5,146 nt of DNA, taken from JBGTLW01 sp041743835 (GTDB lineage: Bacteria; Planctomycetota; Phycisphaerae; Phycisphaerales; Phycisphaeraceae). The stretch lies in contig JBGTLW010000366.1 in the NCBI GenBank assembly GCA_041743835.1, positions 1 through 5,146 on the forward strand, read 5' to 3'. The stretch's first letter is position 1. Every line of letters starts with the position of its first letter. The position numbers and the translations under genes were made by a program. Shown in pieces: positions 5,054-5,146 of this stretch. Below the pieces are notes generated by a model, which was given only the letters and a program-made list of their open reading frames with translations, was not told where the DNA came from and did no database searches.

Positions 5054-5146
5054 ATGTCGACAAAGGTCGAGCCCATGGAGATACAAGCTATGCACGATCC
5101 GGCCGCGATTAACGACTTGGTGCCGGTGCTCAGATCGGCCCGCGGC
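5054..5146 (+). CDS. Open reading frame of unknown function, truncated by the window end; possibly the 3' part of the interrupted winged-helix gene
   Basis: From ATG 5054 the frame stays open for 31 codons to the window edge, starting MSTKVEPMEIQAMHDPAAIN. The ATG at 5075 is a competing start, because AAAGG (5062-5066) precedes it by eight bases whereas 5054 has no visible ribosome site. The same frame is also open leftwards to the insertion point. Joined across a precise removal of the insertion sequence, it continues upstream to 3663 without a stop, 64 codons in all. So this may instead be the body of the interrupted gene after a K/Q/N/T-rich linker. I recognise no domain in the visible part. 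Confidence 0.4.
   Translation, partial: MSTKVEPMEIQAMHDPAAINDLVPVLRSARG

Overview
The window looks like an accessory or recently rearranged stretch of a moderately to highly G+C-rich bacterial chromosome or plasmid. The helicase and transposase families are widespread in Proteobacteria and also occur in phyla such as Planctomycetes, so I cannot place the organism more closely from sequence alone. There are no rRNA or tRNA genes and no CRISPR array.

Layout. Bases 1-128 are the last 41 codons of an IS630-type transposase on the + strand, whose element begins outside the window. Converging on it is the main cellular gene, a 963-residue superfamily 1 helicase of the helicase IV (HelD) type on the - strand (3137 down to 246). 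It carries an inserted nuclease-like domain and three C-terminal four-cysteine zinc fingers. Bases 3138-3393 form a divergent intergenic region with a candidate promoter facing each way. To the right, starting at 3394 on the + strand, lies a small winged-helix DNA-binding gene, which is broken by an insertion.

The insertion (3704-4991, 1288 bp) is a complete IS3-family element with perfect 14-bp terminal inverted repeats, a 4-bp AGTC target duplication, and two overlapping transposase frames, orfA and orfB. Its control signals are unusually readable. A hairpin would hide the orfA ribosome binding site in read-through transcripts, with a promoter-like -10 box in its loop. A slippery run of seven A's in the correct phase is followed five bases later by a 10-bp stem, which should direct -1 frameshifting to make the 387-residue OrfAB transposase. 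A 14-bp inverted repeat lies at the 3' end of orfB.

Bases 4992-5146 are the other side of the insertion point. They hold the start of an open frame that may be the displaced 3' part of the interrupted gene or a separate gene. Removing the element in silence suggests the winged-helix gene also carries a frameshift near 3660.

Taken together, this is a helicase/nuclease-like gene flanked by insertion sequences. I see no assembled multi-gene defence system. The most noteworthy items are the domain build of the helicase and the compact regulatory architecture of the IS3-family element.
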